NCBI GenBank assembly: GCA_001695595.3
Contig: MBPM02000062.1
Location: 248,001-312,000 of the forward strand
Length of the DNA: 64,000 bases
Direction of reading: 5' to 3'
From: Plasmopara viticola
Taxonomy: Eukaryota > Oomycota > Peronosporomycetes > Peronosporales > Peronosporaceae
Of this stretch, positions 33,887 through 45,100 are shown piece by piece. A program made the position numbers and the translations under genes. The number at the start of each line of letters is the position of its first letter. The first letter of the stretch is position 1. The notes below the pieces were generated by a model. It had not been told where the DNA came from. It was given only the letters and a program-made list of their open reading frames with translations, and did no database searches.

Positions 33887-34342
33887 CTAACCTCCATCCT
33901 TCCTTGTCCTTGCCACTTTATGACCGGGAAAGGGAGATCCCTCATCGAGTGCGTTGATCGCGGTCGATCTGTCCTGAGGAAGCTTCACAAGCACGTGATA
34001 CACTTTACTTTTGGGGAAATTCTGGTCTCTCACGTTGAAGCAATCCTCTATCGACCGCGTCGGATCCAATAGCGTCCCATTCGTCCCTGTCGTCAAGCAT
34101 GTCGCTTCGAAGCCAGCATCACCGCGTGAAAGCCGAACATAATCTGGATATGGAGTCGTCATCCACGCGCCATCCGCGACGCCGTTCTCCTTGGCGAGAT
34201 ACAGAGTGAGTCTGCTCGACGGGGATCCATAACCTCCTTTCCTCTTGATGTTTTCCTTCAAATCGCCAACAAGTTGGTGCTCGTCAATCTCGACGACAAA
34301 GACGCTTTCCTCGCCGACAACCGCGCAGCACAGCTTCACCAT
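33887..34342 (-). CDS. Crinkler (CRN) effector N-terminal module, truncated
   Basis: The ATG at 34342 (minus) gives 151 residues. The N-terminus MVKLCCAVVG is the usual CRN start. LTLYLAKENG at about 45-54 is the LxLFLAK-type translocation motif in its LYLAK variant. A DWL-like region follows, and VYHVLVKLPQD at about 114-124 is the HVLVxxP motif that ends the conserved CRN header. About 27 residues later the protein stops. CRNs normally carry a variable C-terminal domain of 150 or more residues that acts in the host nucleus, and that is absent. So this is a header without a payload: a truncated gene or a member whose payload was lost. No classical signal peptide is evident, as is common for the family. 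Confidence 0.85.
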   Translation of the reverse strand: MVKLCCAVVGEESVFVVEIDEHQLVGDLKENIKRKGGYGSPSSRLTLYLAKENGVADGAWMTTPYPDYVRLSRGDAGFEATCLTTGTNGTLLDPTRSIEDCFNVRDQNFPKSKVYHVLVKLPQDRSTAINALDEGSPFPGHKVARTRKDGG

Positions 34343-34700
34343 GTTGAGAAAAATACCGACAATGACTTACGAGACCCGTTTTTTAACCAAAAATTCGACT
34401 TGACCCCGGAAGCAACAGAGCTCAAATGAAAAAAAGGGATAATGACATTGACGTCACTTTTAACCATCAATTTAAAGTGGCGATTTCGATGCGAAATTTC
34501 TCTGGAATTTGATGTGGTCAATAAGAGTCTACTCTGCTTTAGTGACTAAATTCATTATATACACCTTAGAATACGAACCAACCACTTTTGGGCCGAACCA
34601 GTATATGCCAATAGTAAAAAATAAAACCACAACAAGATACTCTCGATATAAAAAATGGATTGATTCACCACTGAGTCACTTAATGGCAGCCAACTTAGAG
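34343..34700. other. Upstream region of the CRN-like gene
   Basis: No gene is visible. An open 61-codon minus frame lies at 34336-34521 but is not convincing. This interval should hold the CRN promoter. Confidence 0.3.
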
Positions 34701-36130
34701 TATCGCGAGATATAAGAGTCAACATGAGTCACTGAGTCACCACTTTTTTTTTGTAACTTCTTCCTACTTATTCACAGTCACTATTGTATCATGTATGTCC
34801 TATATCATACTATACCTCATTATTGAATTGATGAATATTGATAAAAGTGAAACTCTGATGACTCAGAGATCGATCTACAATGATTGGAGAATAAATAGAC
34901 ATCAAAATGAAATGCACTGATGAGACACCACAGTGTTGACCTAGTTGTGACTCATGATGACTCAGTGTGAACTAACTCGAAATCGATATCGAGAGTAAAC
35001 TCGAACGACAATACCTTAATGTGACAAGTTCATGCAATTTGTAGAGTGTGACATCATATATAATGGCGATGGCCATAAGCGAGGAATATATAGAATATAA
35101 GAGCATAACTTCAGTCATAAAAAATGTGCAACTTTATCAAAAGGAATGTAGAGCAGTGTTTGCTTGTACGCAAAGAAGAACGATGCGGTTAGCATTCATT
35201 ATTGAGTAAATTATTGTCGTGAAGATTAATATAGTAGAAGAAATGTCACCACAAGTCAATACTCCAGTTGCCGCTAAGGTTGTTGATACATCAGCTCCGT
35301 CGGTGATCAAGCCTGTCGATGCCTCGAATGTCGAAGTAAGTAATGTTTCAGAACTGGTCAAATCGAATGTCGAACCGGTGGCCACGGATAGCGCGGTATA
35401 TAAGGAGGAATTCAATTCAGATTCGGAAAAATTATATAGTTCGGACGACAAATATAATTTTGACAATGAAAATGAGGTCATTTCAGCGAAGACAAAATTC
35501 AATTTGTCACAATGTGAAACACAAGCTGTGGCGATTTTTACAATTACTAATACAACAGAAAAACACTCGAATCTACTAAGGGTGCATGACGGCTCATGGA
35601 TGTATGAATCATATGACGAAAACAGCATTGTCTGAGACGAATCGAATTATCAAATCTTGGATGAGTCGTACTTGGAATCATTTGAGAGTGGGAGACAAGC
35701 GGAGGCGTATGCGTAATATGCGGTGCCAGCTGAGGAAGAAGTAACTTCAGCAACGACTACGCCGACGAAGGAAAATTCACGATTTTGGGCCTTTCTTATT
35801 GCGTCACATTATCATGAGAATTAAGAGCGAACGGAGGCTGAGAAGCCGGTGCTCAATATACAACAAGTAGCATGTTTTGAGAAAGTTTGTTGATGATATC
35901 AGGAACGTCTCAAGACTGAAAGATATAGACGTGGAACTCAAACGTCAATCTAAGATTATCGACGTGACAAAGCGGTAGATGAAGGAGCTTGGATGTTCGA
36001 AAAATCGCAAATCCCCATAGCGGAAATCAAAGTGTAGTGTTCAGCCGAAGCTAAGCCTGAAATGCCACCTCGTGTCAGTATTTAAAAAGATCACCACAGG
36101 AGAATATCGTTGTAAAGAGAGGAAGGTGAC
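34700..36130 (+). mobile_element. Degenerate Gypsy-like LTR element, 5' region and gag
   Basis: 34700-35220 has LTR-like character: repeated TGACTCA/GAGTCAC motifs, AT-rich with TATATAA near 35060 and 35090. A gag-like frame follows at 35219-35635 (138 codons), with an acidic Ser/Glu/Asp-rich N-terminus, then FNLSQCETQAVAIFTITNTT. It continues past a stop in the same frame (DESNYQILDESYLESFES, then EENSRFWAFLIASHY-like residues, then EGAWMFEKSQIPIAEIK) with TAA/TAG codons, to about 36080. The family call is by general resemblance to oomycete Gypsy gag proteins. The pol region is missing; it is cut by repeat copy 3 at about 36130. Confidence 0.5.
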
Positions 36131-37990
36131 TATCAAAAAAAGTTTTTGGTGAGCCTTAAACGAAGATCAGCCACGATCTATTACAGCCACGACAGAAAAA
36201 TTCTACGCCCACCCTACGTTACCCCGGTCCAATCAATAGTCCCCCAAGCACTTCAGGTATCTTATTACTAAGCCCAGATGAAGCGCTATCGTATTTGCAA
36301 GATGCCTCATCAGGCTAGGTCAAGTCATGTTTTGGTTTTCATCGTCTCAGAAGACGTATTCAGTTTTGTCATAGCAGCGACTCTTTTCGTCAAAAATGTA
36401 TTTCATGAACGCGTCACGGCTAACCCGCATACAGCCGCCCTTGTAGTTTTGAAACGATACGCTTTCTTGTGCATCAAGTGCTCAATATATCTGCTACTCG
36501 ATCGTTAAGTTAGTTATATCTGCTTCAAAGCCGTTGGATATGCATGGCGACCGAACACTCTCAAGCTCGTTAGCGGTAGCCTTGACTTGATGCGGCTACT
36601 TTTCCATGTCGGTCTGACAAGCATTAAAAGTCGATTGAACTAGATCGTACCGCTTCACCCCTTACGACCTCCCCACAGAAGCGCGTTCCCATGTAGCACC
36701 CACAGTCCACCAGCATCGCTCTGCGACTACTTCCAGCTGAAAAGTGTACGAAGGCCTACACGATAGTGCGACTTTTGCAAAATTATCTTATCCGACGCCT
36801 ACACGCTATCATCGTCACTTCAATGAAATAGTGCGAGGCTTGATGTTAAAGAGTCGTCCAAGACAAGGAGACCGGAACAAAAGCGATGAAAATAAATAAC
36901 TTTAAGGCAATTAATCTATTTGTGTATACACTGCTTTGCGTCTTATCAACTTTCTGGTCAAAACGTGTGAATGTATAAAATTAATTAAGAGACCTATCTT
37001 ACGTGTAGTAACCCACAGAGACTGGAACTATTCCGGATATGCTGACGATTGTAAATTCAAGGCAAACTTCTCAAAAATGTATTTTTTGGCATACGCTTAG
37101 GTAGACACTCCATGCTTAAATCCATGTTAGGTACATACTTAAGGTGAGCTAAGTCCGACATGTCGAAACTGTCTTCTTTGTTGACCTGAGCAACTCGTAG
37201 TTGTTTCTCGAGAATACCAAATCTCAGCATAGAAAGCCACAAATATTATGTTATCATTAACTCACTAAATGTAAAACTGTTGATCGAACAGGCATCGTTT
37301 TGGATGCCGGCTTCAGGAAAGATTTGTCATCAATATGATTTACTGCAGTAGCTGCTACAGACCGCAGAGTGAGCACTTGAGATAGCGGACGTAATTTGGA
37401 TTTTCTTTATTATAGTACGTGTGGCGTCATCGGCAGGTTTGACTATAACAGCCATCACGCCATAAAATTATGTAACCAAAAAAGATGCATATGCATTGAT
37501 ACTGTCAATAGTAAAAAGCGCTTACGTAGATTAAGACCAGAAGCAAGGTCCAGATGTCTCATAATCATCAGGTGTCAAGAGACCTAATTAGCTGAAAATA
37601 AACCAAAAATTGTAATGGCCACTTAAATCTCAAAAGAATGATCGCCCTTTATATGGTAGCAGTAGATGGCTGAGAGCCACCAGTCATGCTGTAGTGAGAC
37701 AAAAATATTCAAGCGCTCTCAATCTGTCATCAAAAAATTTTCGATTTGCTTCAAGCAACTAACACTTCTTCCCATTTTCCGACTTCGCCTTTCTTGCCGC
37801 CCAAGCCTCGTCTCACAATCGAACTTTAAGAAAGATGCCTCCACGACTGTTTTCAGACCTGCGTTACCATGTTGATAAGACTAAGCAAAAAAATATTAAT
37901 CGACGTAAATTTTACAGCCAACGCGAAGACGTCAATAATCAACTTTGAACTTCTGCAAACCTCCTGGCCTTAAGTCACACCTTGGGTCAC
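36130..37990 (-). repeat. Degenerate retroelement-derived repeat, copy 3
   Basis: It has the same orientation as copy 1. Shared landmarks are GTGAGCCTT(A)AACG(A)AGATCAGCCACGAT near 36150, CCCACCCTA near 36210, the ACGCGTCACGGCTAA segment near 36405, and CATCAATATGATTTACTGCAG near 37330. It has the uninterrupted site where copy 2 carries a SINE. Coding frames are destroyed. Confidence 0.6.
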
Positions 37991-37999
37991 TTGGTCTCT

Positions 38000-39720
38000 T
38001 TTTTGTTGTTTATGCACTAGCAATTCTCTTTTAACCATGGGACAGTAGTACCAGCGACAAGGTGTTGTTCTTGCGTCGATGGTCCTATTTCACCTGGCCA
38101 AATTGTTGACTTCCATACTTCGTCGGCATTTTTCTTACTAAATCCGCAGTGTAGGCCACTTCACAACAATAGAAAGCGACGGACATCTTTTTTCTCCCTT
38201 GGTACCACCAGGCTAAAATCTTAGAATTCTTGGTTTAGCAACTGCGCCCGCTGGTTTGATGCACTTACCTAGCAAAGCCGAGTTCAGTACCATCGTATTT
38301 ACAATCAGTTTCGTCAGGCTACAACAAGTCATTTTTCAACTCTTCATCGTCCAGAGCGACAATTTAACTCCTGTCGTAGCTGCGTGTCCCACCACAAACG
38401 ACGTCTTCTACAGGCGAGACGTTATTCATGAGATCGGTGTGCTGTGCAGCCCTGTGGTCAACTTTGTCTGCTTGTTTCCGGTAGTGCCTAGTTTAAGGCT
38501 TCTGCAACCATCGAGTTCCTCGCTTCATAATTGGACTTGGTCGCATCAAGCTGCGCCTCCTCGCTTTGAAACTGATACACCATGTCGATATACTTGAATA
38601 CCGGCTCACGAGTTTTTAAAATTTTGCGATACATCTTGATGAACTACTTCTGCACCATCCCCGCCGTAGCCCAGATATTAAAGAGTACGATGCAGCCAGA
38701 TCGCTCCTCTATAACACTGTTGAGACCTATGTACTCCATCTTCACTTTGTGGACCTGTTCAAGTTCTCCTCTGCTAGAGCAACTGAGCGCAATCCTGAGG
38801 TTTTGAGTCCCTTACAACTCTCAGATATCTGCTTCGCTGCCAAGTGAAATTTGCCGTAGCACCTGCCAAACTTGGTACCAAATGGAATGTTTGGACGCGT
38901 ACGCGAAGCGTCGTGCTCCAGGGCTTCAACCGGTATAGGGTAAACTTGAGCACAATGTTCTCGTCCCTAGCCATCTTCGTGAGCTTTAAGTTGCTGCCTA
39001 TCGGTGTTTGCACGTCCTTGTACTTATGCGCTGAACCATTCCGCGAATCATTTGATGTACGAACGCTGGTCACTCGATCATCCCAAACACACAAGTTTTG
39101 TTTTGCAAGCCATTTTCCAGTTTGCCGAGCTCCTTGATCCTATACACAGTCGTAAGAGCTTGCCAACTTCCGTCGATCTGGACCTTGGTCTTGCTGGAGA
39201 GCATCAAGTCATTCACGTGGACGACAGCGATGCTGTACAAGCTGCTAGACTAGCAAATGAGACGCACGTATATGCTGCTAAGCGCTCAAAGCCTTGGTTC
39301 CTTAGGGTGCTGTTTAGCTTGTTTTCCAAAGCCGTGCCTTAATGGTCCCGCAGAGCGCCTTGTTAAGCAGACACGTATTTGTCAGATTGGCCTGGTCTTT
39401 TAATCTGTCCGTTTAGACCATGAGAATCACTTCGTCAGCTTTGCCATAGAGAAACGCTGTGTCTCTTCAGCTTCGAGTCTGTAGCAGCCGCAAATTTCAG
39501 CAACGTATTAATTGACTCCTTGTGCGCGAACTCCGAGCCCTGCTCGAATCCCTTTGACATCAGCCCGCCGGACCTTGATCATGATTTTCCGATCCGAATC
39601 CGCTTAATCCCAAGACGCGCTTGCAGCTCACCTCTTTCTTAAGCAACCTCCTTAGATCGTCATTTACAAAGCAACGCACCTCCTCGATTAAGCTATCAGC
39701 TACTGATACTAACACAGAAA
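38000..39720 (-). mobile_element. Degenerate Ty1/Copia retrotransposon, copy C (RT and RNase H part)
   Basis: Minus-strand RT pieces run from about 39690 down: FLYGKADEVILMV near 39450-39415, an active-site region reading IAVVHVNDLMLS near 39230 (YVDD decayed to HVND), and YKDVQTPIGSNLKLTKMARDE within the open stretch 39094-38774. RNase H debris continues towards 38260. The same segments occur in copies A and B, so all three derive from one family. Confidence 0.75.
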
Positions 39721-39762
39721 CGTGTTCGTTCGTATAGAAATTATTTTTGCTATTTAAAGTCG

Positions 39763-39940
39763 CAGTAGATTTGAGGATTGCCTTAAGGTCATGAGCTATG
39801 AAGTGATCGATGTGCTGATTATCATTCTTTATAAAATATTTTGTGAGCCGTCAGTGGATTTGAGGATTGCCTTAAAGCCATGAGCTATGAAGTGATCGAT
39901 GTACTGATTATCATCCTTTATAAAATATTTTGTGAGCCGG
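39763..39940. repeat. Tandem duplication, 2 x 89 bp
   Basis: Unit 1 (39763-39851) and unit 2 (39852-39940) are nearly identical, each containing GATTTGAGGATTGCCTTAA and ending TTTTGTGAGCCG. A few substitutions separate them, so the duplication is not brand new. The second unit feeds an open frame (MSYEVIDVLIIILYKIF), but I see no domain. Confidence 0.85.
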
Positions 39941-40254
39941 GATTGAATGACGCTGTGAGCTGGCTTATAGATTGGTTGTTAAATGGTGAAACTCTCAATA
40001 TTGACAAGCTCGCACTGATACTACTTACGGTTTTTGAGGTCAAGAAAATCAAATCACATTTATAGCATTGATGCTTAGACTAAAGCATAACATTTTTTGA
40101 TGTAGAGAGCGCGATTCTCGCGAGTTAGAATATGCCAATTTTATGCTTCTTGTCCGATCTACAAAGGCACTCTACAGTTCCAAAAGCTATATCCATGGTT
40201 TATACGCCTATACCAACTTGGAGGCAGTGTTCAGCCTCATCAAGCTGTAGTAGG

Positions 40255-40996
40255 TCAATGGGCTTGAAGTTTAAGATTGGCTTGGCAACTATTTAACTCC
40301 CTTCGAGGAGCAGTAGCGCTTGAAGGCCTCCTTAACATGAGCCTGAAATCTTCGAGAATTCTTCTTAACACTCTGGAATGTATGTCAGGCGACGCAGTGG
40401 TGACGTTAATCTTAAGATTGATCTCGCGGATAACCTCAGAAATAGCAGCATCGCTATCCCTAAGAGTATCATCGCAATGGCAGATGAAAATCTTGAATGC
40501 AGTGATCGCTTTTAGCTTATCCCCAGCTCTGGGATAGTTCAGTTTATCAGACAACTCCATAGATCGAATTTCAGAGATCAAAAGTCAGCCTTGCTGTTGA
40601 TAGATATAGAACTATTGCATACATGAGTAATAGCAAGATTCGGGTAGAAGCAGCGAGTATCATCAGGATCGGTTGTGCTGACAAGTTCGTAGTCCAGAGC
40701 AATATAAGCCTTGAAGGCACTTGCCTGGGTCAAAAGAACATTCTCGAGCTTGTCGTAAAAGTCATTAGCCTCAATGCCCTCATATAGGTGCGATTTTATG
40801 TAAACACCATTGTGAAAACGGTACTTAGGATCAGCCTTGAAATCAGGCGATATATGCGCCTCAAGTCTTTCAATCGAAATATTGTACTGCTTGGCCACCA
40901 ATCTCTTGTTGATTGAACGCGAAATGTTGCCAACATATACCATCTTACCAATCCTCCCACGATCCTTTTTCCAATAGCTGCAGCCCCATTTGACAT
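40255..40996 (-). pseudogene. Virus-like/Maverick-type ORF remnant (N-terminal part), unknown function
   Basis: An ATG at 40996 starts MSNGAAAIGKRIVG. A one-base shift near 40950 leads into a 121-codon frame (VYVGNISRSINKRLVAKQYN, then FHNGVYIKSHLYEG) to 40578, and an adjoining frame 40581-40255 (EIRSMELSDKLNYPRAGDK, then FKIFICHCDDTLRDSDAAI) completes it. The pieces read as one protein with indels. It resembles oomycete proteins that go with Maverick/Polinton-like polymerase genes, and a polymerase fragment lies on the other strand at 46390-47500. I cannot assign a function from sequence alone. Confidence 0.45.
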
Positions 40997-41427
40997 TTTA
41001 ATTCTTCAATCTCTTTAACTCAGCGAGTTCGTTTGCAAATACATTGGCTGTATATTTTCGACTATATTAATTTTGTGAAAGAATTTAAATCAGTATCGAC
41101 TTTAAATCCAAAAGAAAAAAATAACAATTAGTTAGGTTCGGTTTATATTGCTTAGATGATTTTTACGTGCGCGAGACTGTTCTCATCATATTCTCAATGC
41201 TGAGCCAGTAGTTTTTCCTTGTTTACTAATGACACCGCTTTTAAGCGGCTTCAATTCGCTCTTTGTTATGTTCGTATTGTTCTGGTGAGTATACTTACCT
41301 TCGAATATTATCTAATTTATATTAATCAGGCTAGCAGTCAACGTGGAAATAAATCGGGTGATTTGTATTGCTACAGCATGCGCCATTCCAATGTCGGGGC
41401 CTAAAATACTGGCGATGTCATAGTATA

Positions 41428-41762
41428 GCATTTGTTTTCAATAAACGCGTATCAACATCTTGCGACTGCTCTAATAAAACCTTCACGTCATCTTCAACAA
41501 GAAACAAATCTTTCTCCGGATCAAAAACCGTTTCAAGTTCTTTGATCATGGGGCTCTTGGGTTTAAACACCACGCTTCCTCCCATCACATTGCTCGATCC
41601 CCTGAAAATCTTGGATAAACTGGTCACAACCAAGTCTGCACAACCATGTTTCATTGTGGTGACATTGTACGAGCCAATGGTATCGTCGACTTTCAATACG
41701 ACATCGTTCTCATGCGCACATTTGACCAGTTGCTTAAGATCTGCCATTGAAAGCAACGGTGT
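41428..41762 (-). pseudogene. Cystathionine gamma-synthase-like gene fragment (third copy)
   Basis: A 112-codon open piece covers residues about 277-390 of the intact enzyme, including VVLKVDDTIGSYNV and SLSKIFRGSSNVMGGSV with the PLP lysine intact. Homology starts abruptly at about 41762 and ends near 41428. No start, N-terminal domain or C-terminal domain is present, so it is a captured fragment. It abuts an inverted Copia gag piece. Confidence 0.88.
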
Positions 41763-41816
41763 TAAAATTACACCGCTGAATGCATGTTGAACAGGCGGAT
41801 GGCGTCACAGTATTTA

Positions 41817-42164
41817 CTCCATAGCACGCGTAGCCGACCGCAATTTGGTCTGGTGCTGAATCTCAACGCCTTGAGCAATGATGCCTAGCACCTTGGCATC
41901 ATTAAAAAGCCACACCTCCGTGACGTCCTTCATTTCCTTGACGGCGGTGATGTGTCCCAGGAGACCCTTCCGCGCCAGGGTCATCCTCATGTTGAACTCC
42001 CAATGGTAAGAGTTACACTTCCTAGGAGGACTTCGGTGCGCTTGTTCATATTGGGCGAGAACGTTGCTTGAGAAAGAAGGCTTGTTGCGGCTGCTAACCT
42101 GTTGAGTAGAAAGCAAAAGCCGAAGTGAATATATTTATCGAGACCAATGAACGGCTACCGTATG
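41817..42164 (-). mobile_element. Inverted 5' end of a Copia element (LTR end, primer site, gag N-terminus)
   Basis: On the minus strand a CTACTCAACA|GGTTAGCAGCCGC junction near 42112-42090 looks like the end of an LTR and a primer-binding site. Gag residues follow (HWEFNMRMTLARKGLLGHI, then AKVLGIIAQGVEIQHQTK, then RSATRAME), ending at 41817. The next gag codons (AWGTLRDFYNRSTLHNRV) are on the plus strand from 42188. The cut falls exactly between two adjacent codons of one gag. Confidence 0.8.
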
Positions 42165-42187
42165 TAAATACTAACTGTGACGTACTT

Positions 42188-45100
42188 GCGTGGGGAACCC
42201 TCCGCGATTTTTACAATCGCTCGACTCTTCACAATCGTGTTGTGATGACTCGTCGACTACATGAGTTCAAGATGGAAAGTGGAATATGCATATAAGAGCA
42301 TCTGGGTTCTTTTGACTAGCTAATATTGGGACTACAGACTACGGGAGAGCAAATTGATGAGTCACACCAGCTGGTGGTACTTCTCAGCAGTCTATCTTCG
42401 GAGTACGACTTGTTTTCGTCGATTGTGGAAAATGCAGGGGACATATCGTTGATAGAAGTCAAGGAGAAGCTGCTCAAAAAGTCAGAGAAGCTGCAGAGGA
42501 ACGGAGCTACAGAGAACGCGTTTCGCGTAAATGGAATTGCTATAGGATTTAAAGGTGGACGGAACAATGGACGAAAGGGTGATCCTCCACGCAATAACGG
42601 CGGATTTAAGGGCAAGTGCTTCAACTGTGACCAGTTTGGACACATGAAGCGGAACTGCCCGGCCGGTAAGGATTCAACAGCGACGACACGGTGTTTGGTG
42701 TTGGTAGTCAGGATGGCTGATTGACAGTGGAGCAACTTCCCACATGACCCCACACAGGAAGGACTTGTTTGATTACAAGGGCCTAGAAGCTAGCATCGAA
42801 GTTCCAATTGCAGACGCGAAGAAGTTGCTTGTCAAAGGAGCCGACACGGTAAAATTGACTGGTTTGAACGGAATGAGGATTTGTCATATGGTTGAAGTTC
42901 TGCACATTACCGGACTCGACAGAAGGTTGCTGTCAGTTGGCAAGCTGGCAGCTGATATTAGCTGGTTTGAAAGAACGATCAGCCACATTGGGACTTAGAC
43001 ACGGCCCAGACTTTTTTAAAGGAAGCAGTGAGAAATTTTGGATAATGAGCGGAAGCTTGATTTAGCAATACCGAGTGAATGATGGAGGCTAAATAAGTTG
43101 TAAAGCTCTTTCATTAAGGAGGAAAATGACAGTACTTAAAAAAGAAGTTCCGGCTAATACCCGTGCCAGCAGCCGCGGTAATACGGGAGGAGCGTGGCAT
43201 GAGTATGGAATTCTCGCGTCGTCATCATCTGGAGCAGGAATAAAGCAATTGCGTCAGGTACAAAAGTTGGAAAGTCGTATTTTCTTGACTGTGGATAAGA
43301 AGAAGCAGGTCTCGTTGAATATTCCGGGGCTGACAATCAGTGGGACCTTTGGCATGCACGCATGGGGCACCCCAGCAAAGATGCGCTGATCAGGACACAG
43401 CGATTAACGAATGGTATTCCAATCACCAAGCAAAGTGTGGAAATACTGTGTGCCGGGTGTTTGAAGGGCAAGCAGACGGTCACGGTGTTTCCGTCTCGTT
43501 CAATATCAAAGACGACACGTGTGCTGGAGCGTGTTCACACAGATGTCATGGGGCCAATGAGAACTATCTCGAAGGGTGGTGCCAAATACATTCTCATGTT
43601 TGTGGATGACTTTTCACGATATGTTGCAATTTTTTTGATCAAGAGCAAGGGTGAAGTGGCTGGCAATTTCAAAGACTTTCTGACGCTATACGAAATCCAG
43701 TGGGGTGCACGACTAAGACGTTTGCGACCCGACAACGGAACCGAGTTCGTAAACAAGAAAATGGCTGGAATATGTCAAGAGAACGGCATTGTACACCAGC
43801 GCTCTATCCCATACAGCCCGCAGCAGAACGGAGTGGCGGACCGTATGAATAGGACAATTATGGAGAAAGCCCGCAGCATGTTACACTACAAGAGCGTTTC
43901 GACGGAATGGTGGGCGAAAGCGGTAAATACAGCGGTTTATTTAATTAATCGCTCCAGCAATACGGGACATCCTGACATCACGCCGTATGAGCTAGTTTTT
44001 AAGATGAAGCCTCGGATGGATTACCTGCGCGTATTTGTTTCGCAAGGCTACGCTCATATTGACGATGTGAAACGGACCAAACTGGAACCCAAGAGCTTTA
44101 AGTGTACGTTTCTTGGCTATGCAGAGAATGTCGAGGGCTATCGTGTGTTTGACTTGGAGAATGCCAAGATTAAAGTGACCCGCTCTGTAAAGTTGGATGC
44201 GCGTGAGGTGGGTGGCATCTACGACACGCAAGAGCCTAAGCCGGAATCAATTGTTCAAGGATGGTGATGAAGTCAATGTTCAGCATCAAGTGGATCGATA
44301 GTTAGTTCCGGACGATCCCCCATGGGAGCTGTCGAAGAGACAGTCGAGGATGTCGATATGGATGATGTGGATCGTACGCCAAGCGCCGTTGTACAGCGAC
44401 TAATGCCCTCTGAGAGCCCTGTACGAAACAGGCTTGAGCTAACGGAATATCATCAACCTTCCCAAGTGCAACAAGAAGGTCGTTTGGTGTTTCGGCCTGA
44501 AGTGGAGCGAACACAAATAAGACGTGAGCTAGTGCTAATGCTAAGAAACGGCTCCGTTGGTGGAGAGTCAACAAAAGGCAGTGAGGGCCCATCGACTCCA
44601 AAGCGTGCAAGGATTGATGAAGACGACCTTATAGCTGAAGCTATTCTTTCTTACGCTGTGAGTGTTGGAGAAGAATCAGACTCGCCTGCCACGTATGCGC
44701 AGGCAATGTCTAGTGGCGAGGCAAAACAGTGGCGACAAGCGATGGACGCCGAATTACAGTCGCATCACCAAAACAAAACATGGACACTCGTTCCGCGAGA
44801 ATCAATTGGACGCACGATTGAATGCCGCTGGGTCTTTGCTAATAAGCGTGACCAGAATGGATGTGTTGTGCGCTACAAAGCACGATTGGTGGCTAAAGGT
44901 TTCAAGCAGAAACACGGCGTGGATTTTCTCGAGACTTACTCTCCAGTGGCCAACATAACCTCAATCCGAGTTGGGCTCGCAGTGTGTGCGGTATTAGGCT
45001 ACAAAATCGAACAGCTGGACGTCGACACCGCCATTCTCAACAGTGTACTGTCGGATCGTGTTCACATGGAAGTTTCGATTTGTGTTAAGGGAGCTCAAGG

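Noticed and set aside
41428..42164. A simple inversion explaining synthase fragment, gag end and Maverick ORF together
   Set aside because: The order of the three minus-strand pieces does not match what a single inversion of an interrupted polymerase gene would give.
42316..42753. A 145-codon minus-strand frame
   Set aside because: It is the antisense of the Copia gag zinc-knuckle region, which is clearly coding on the plus strand.
43126..43389. An 87-codon open frame starting in the rRNA-like segment (containing ASSRGN)
   Set aside because: It reads across the organelle rRNA insert and then the wrong Copia frame; the RNA-like sequence explains it better than a gene.
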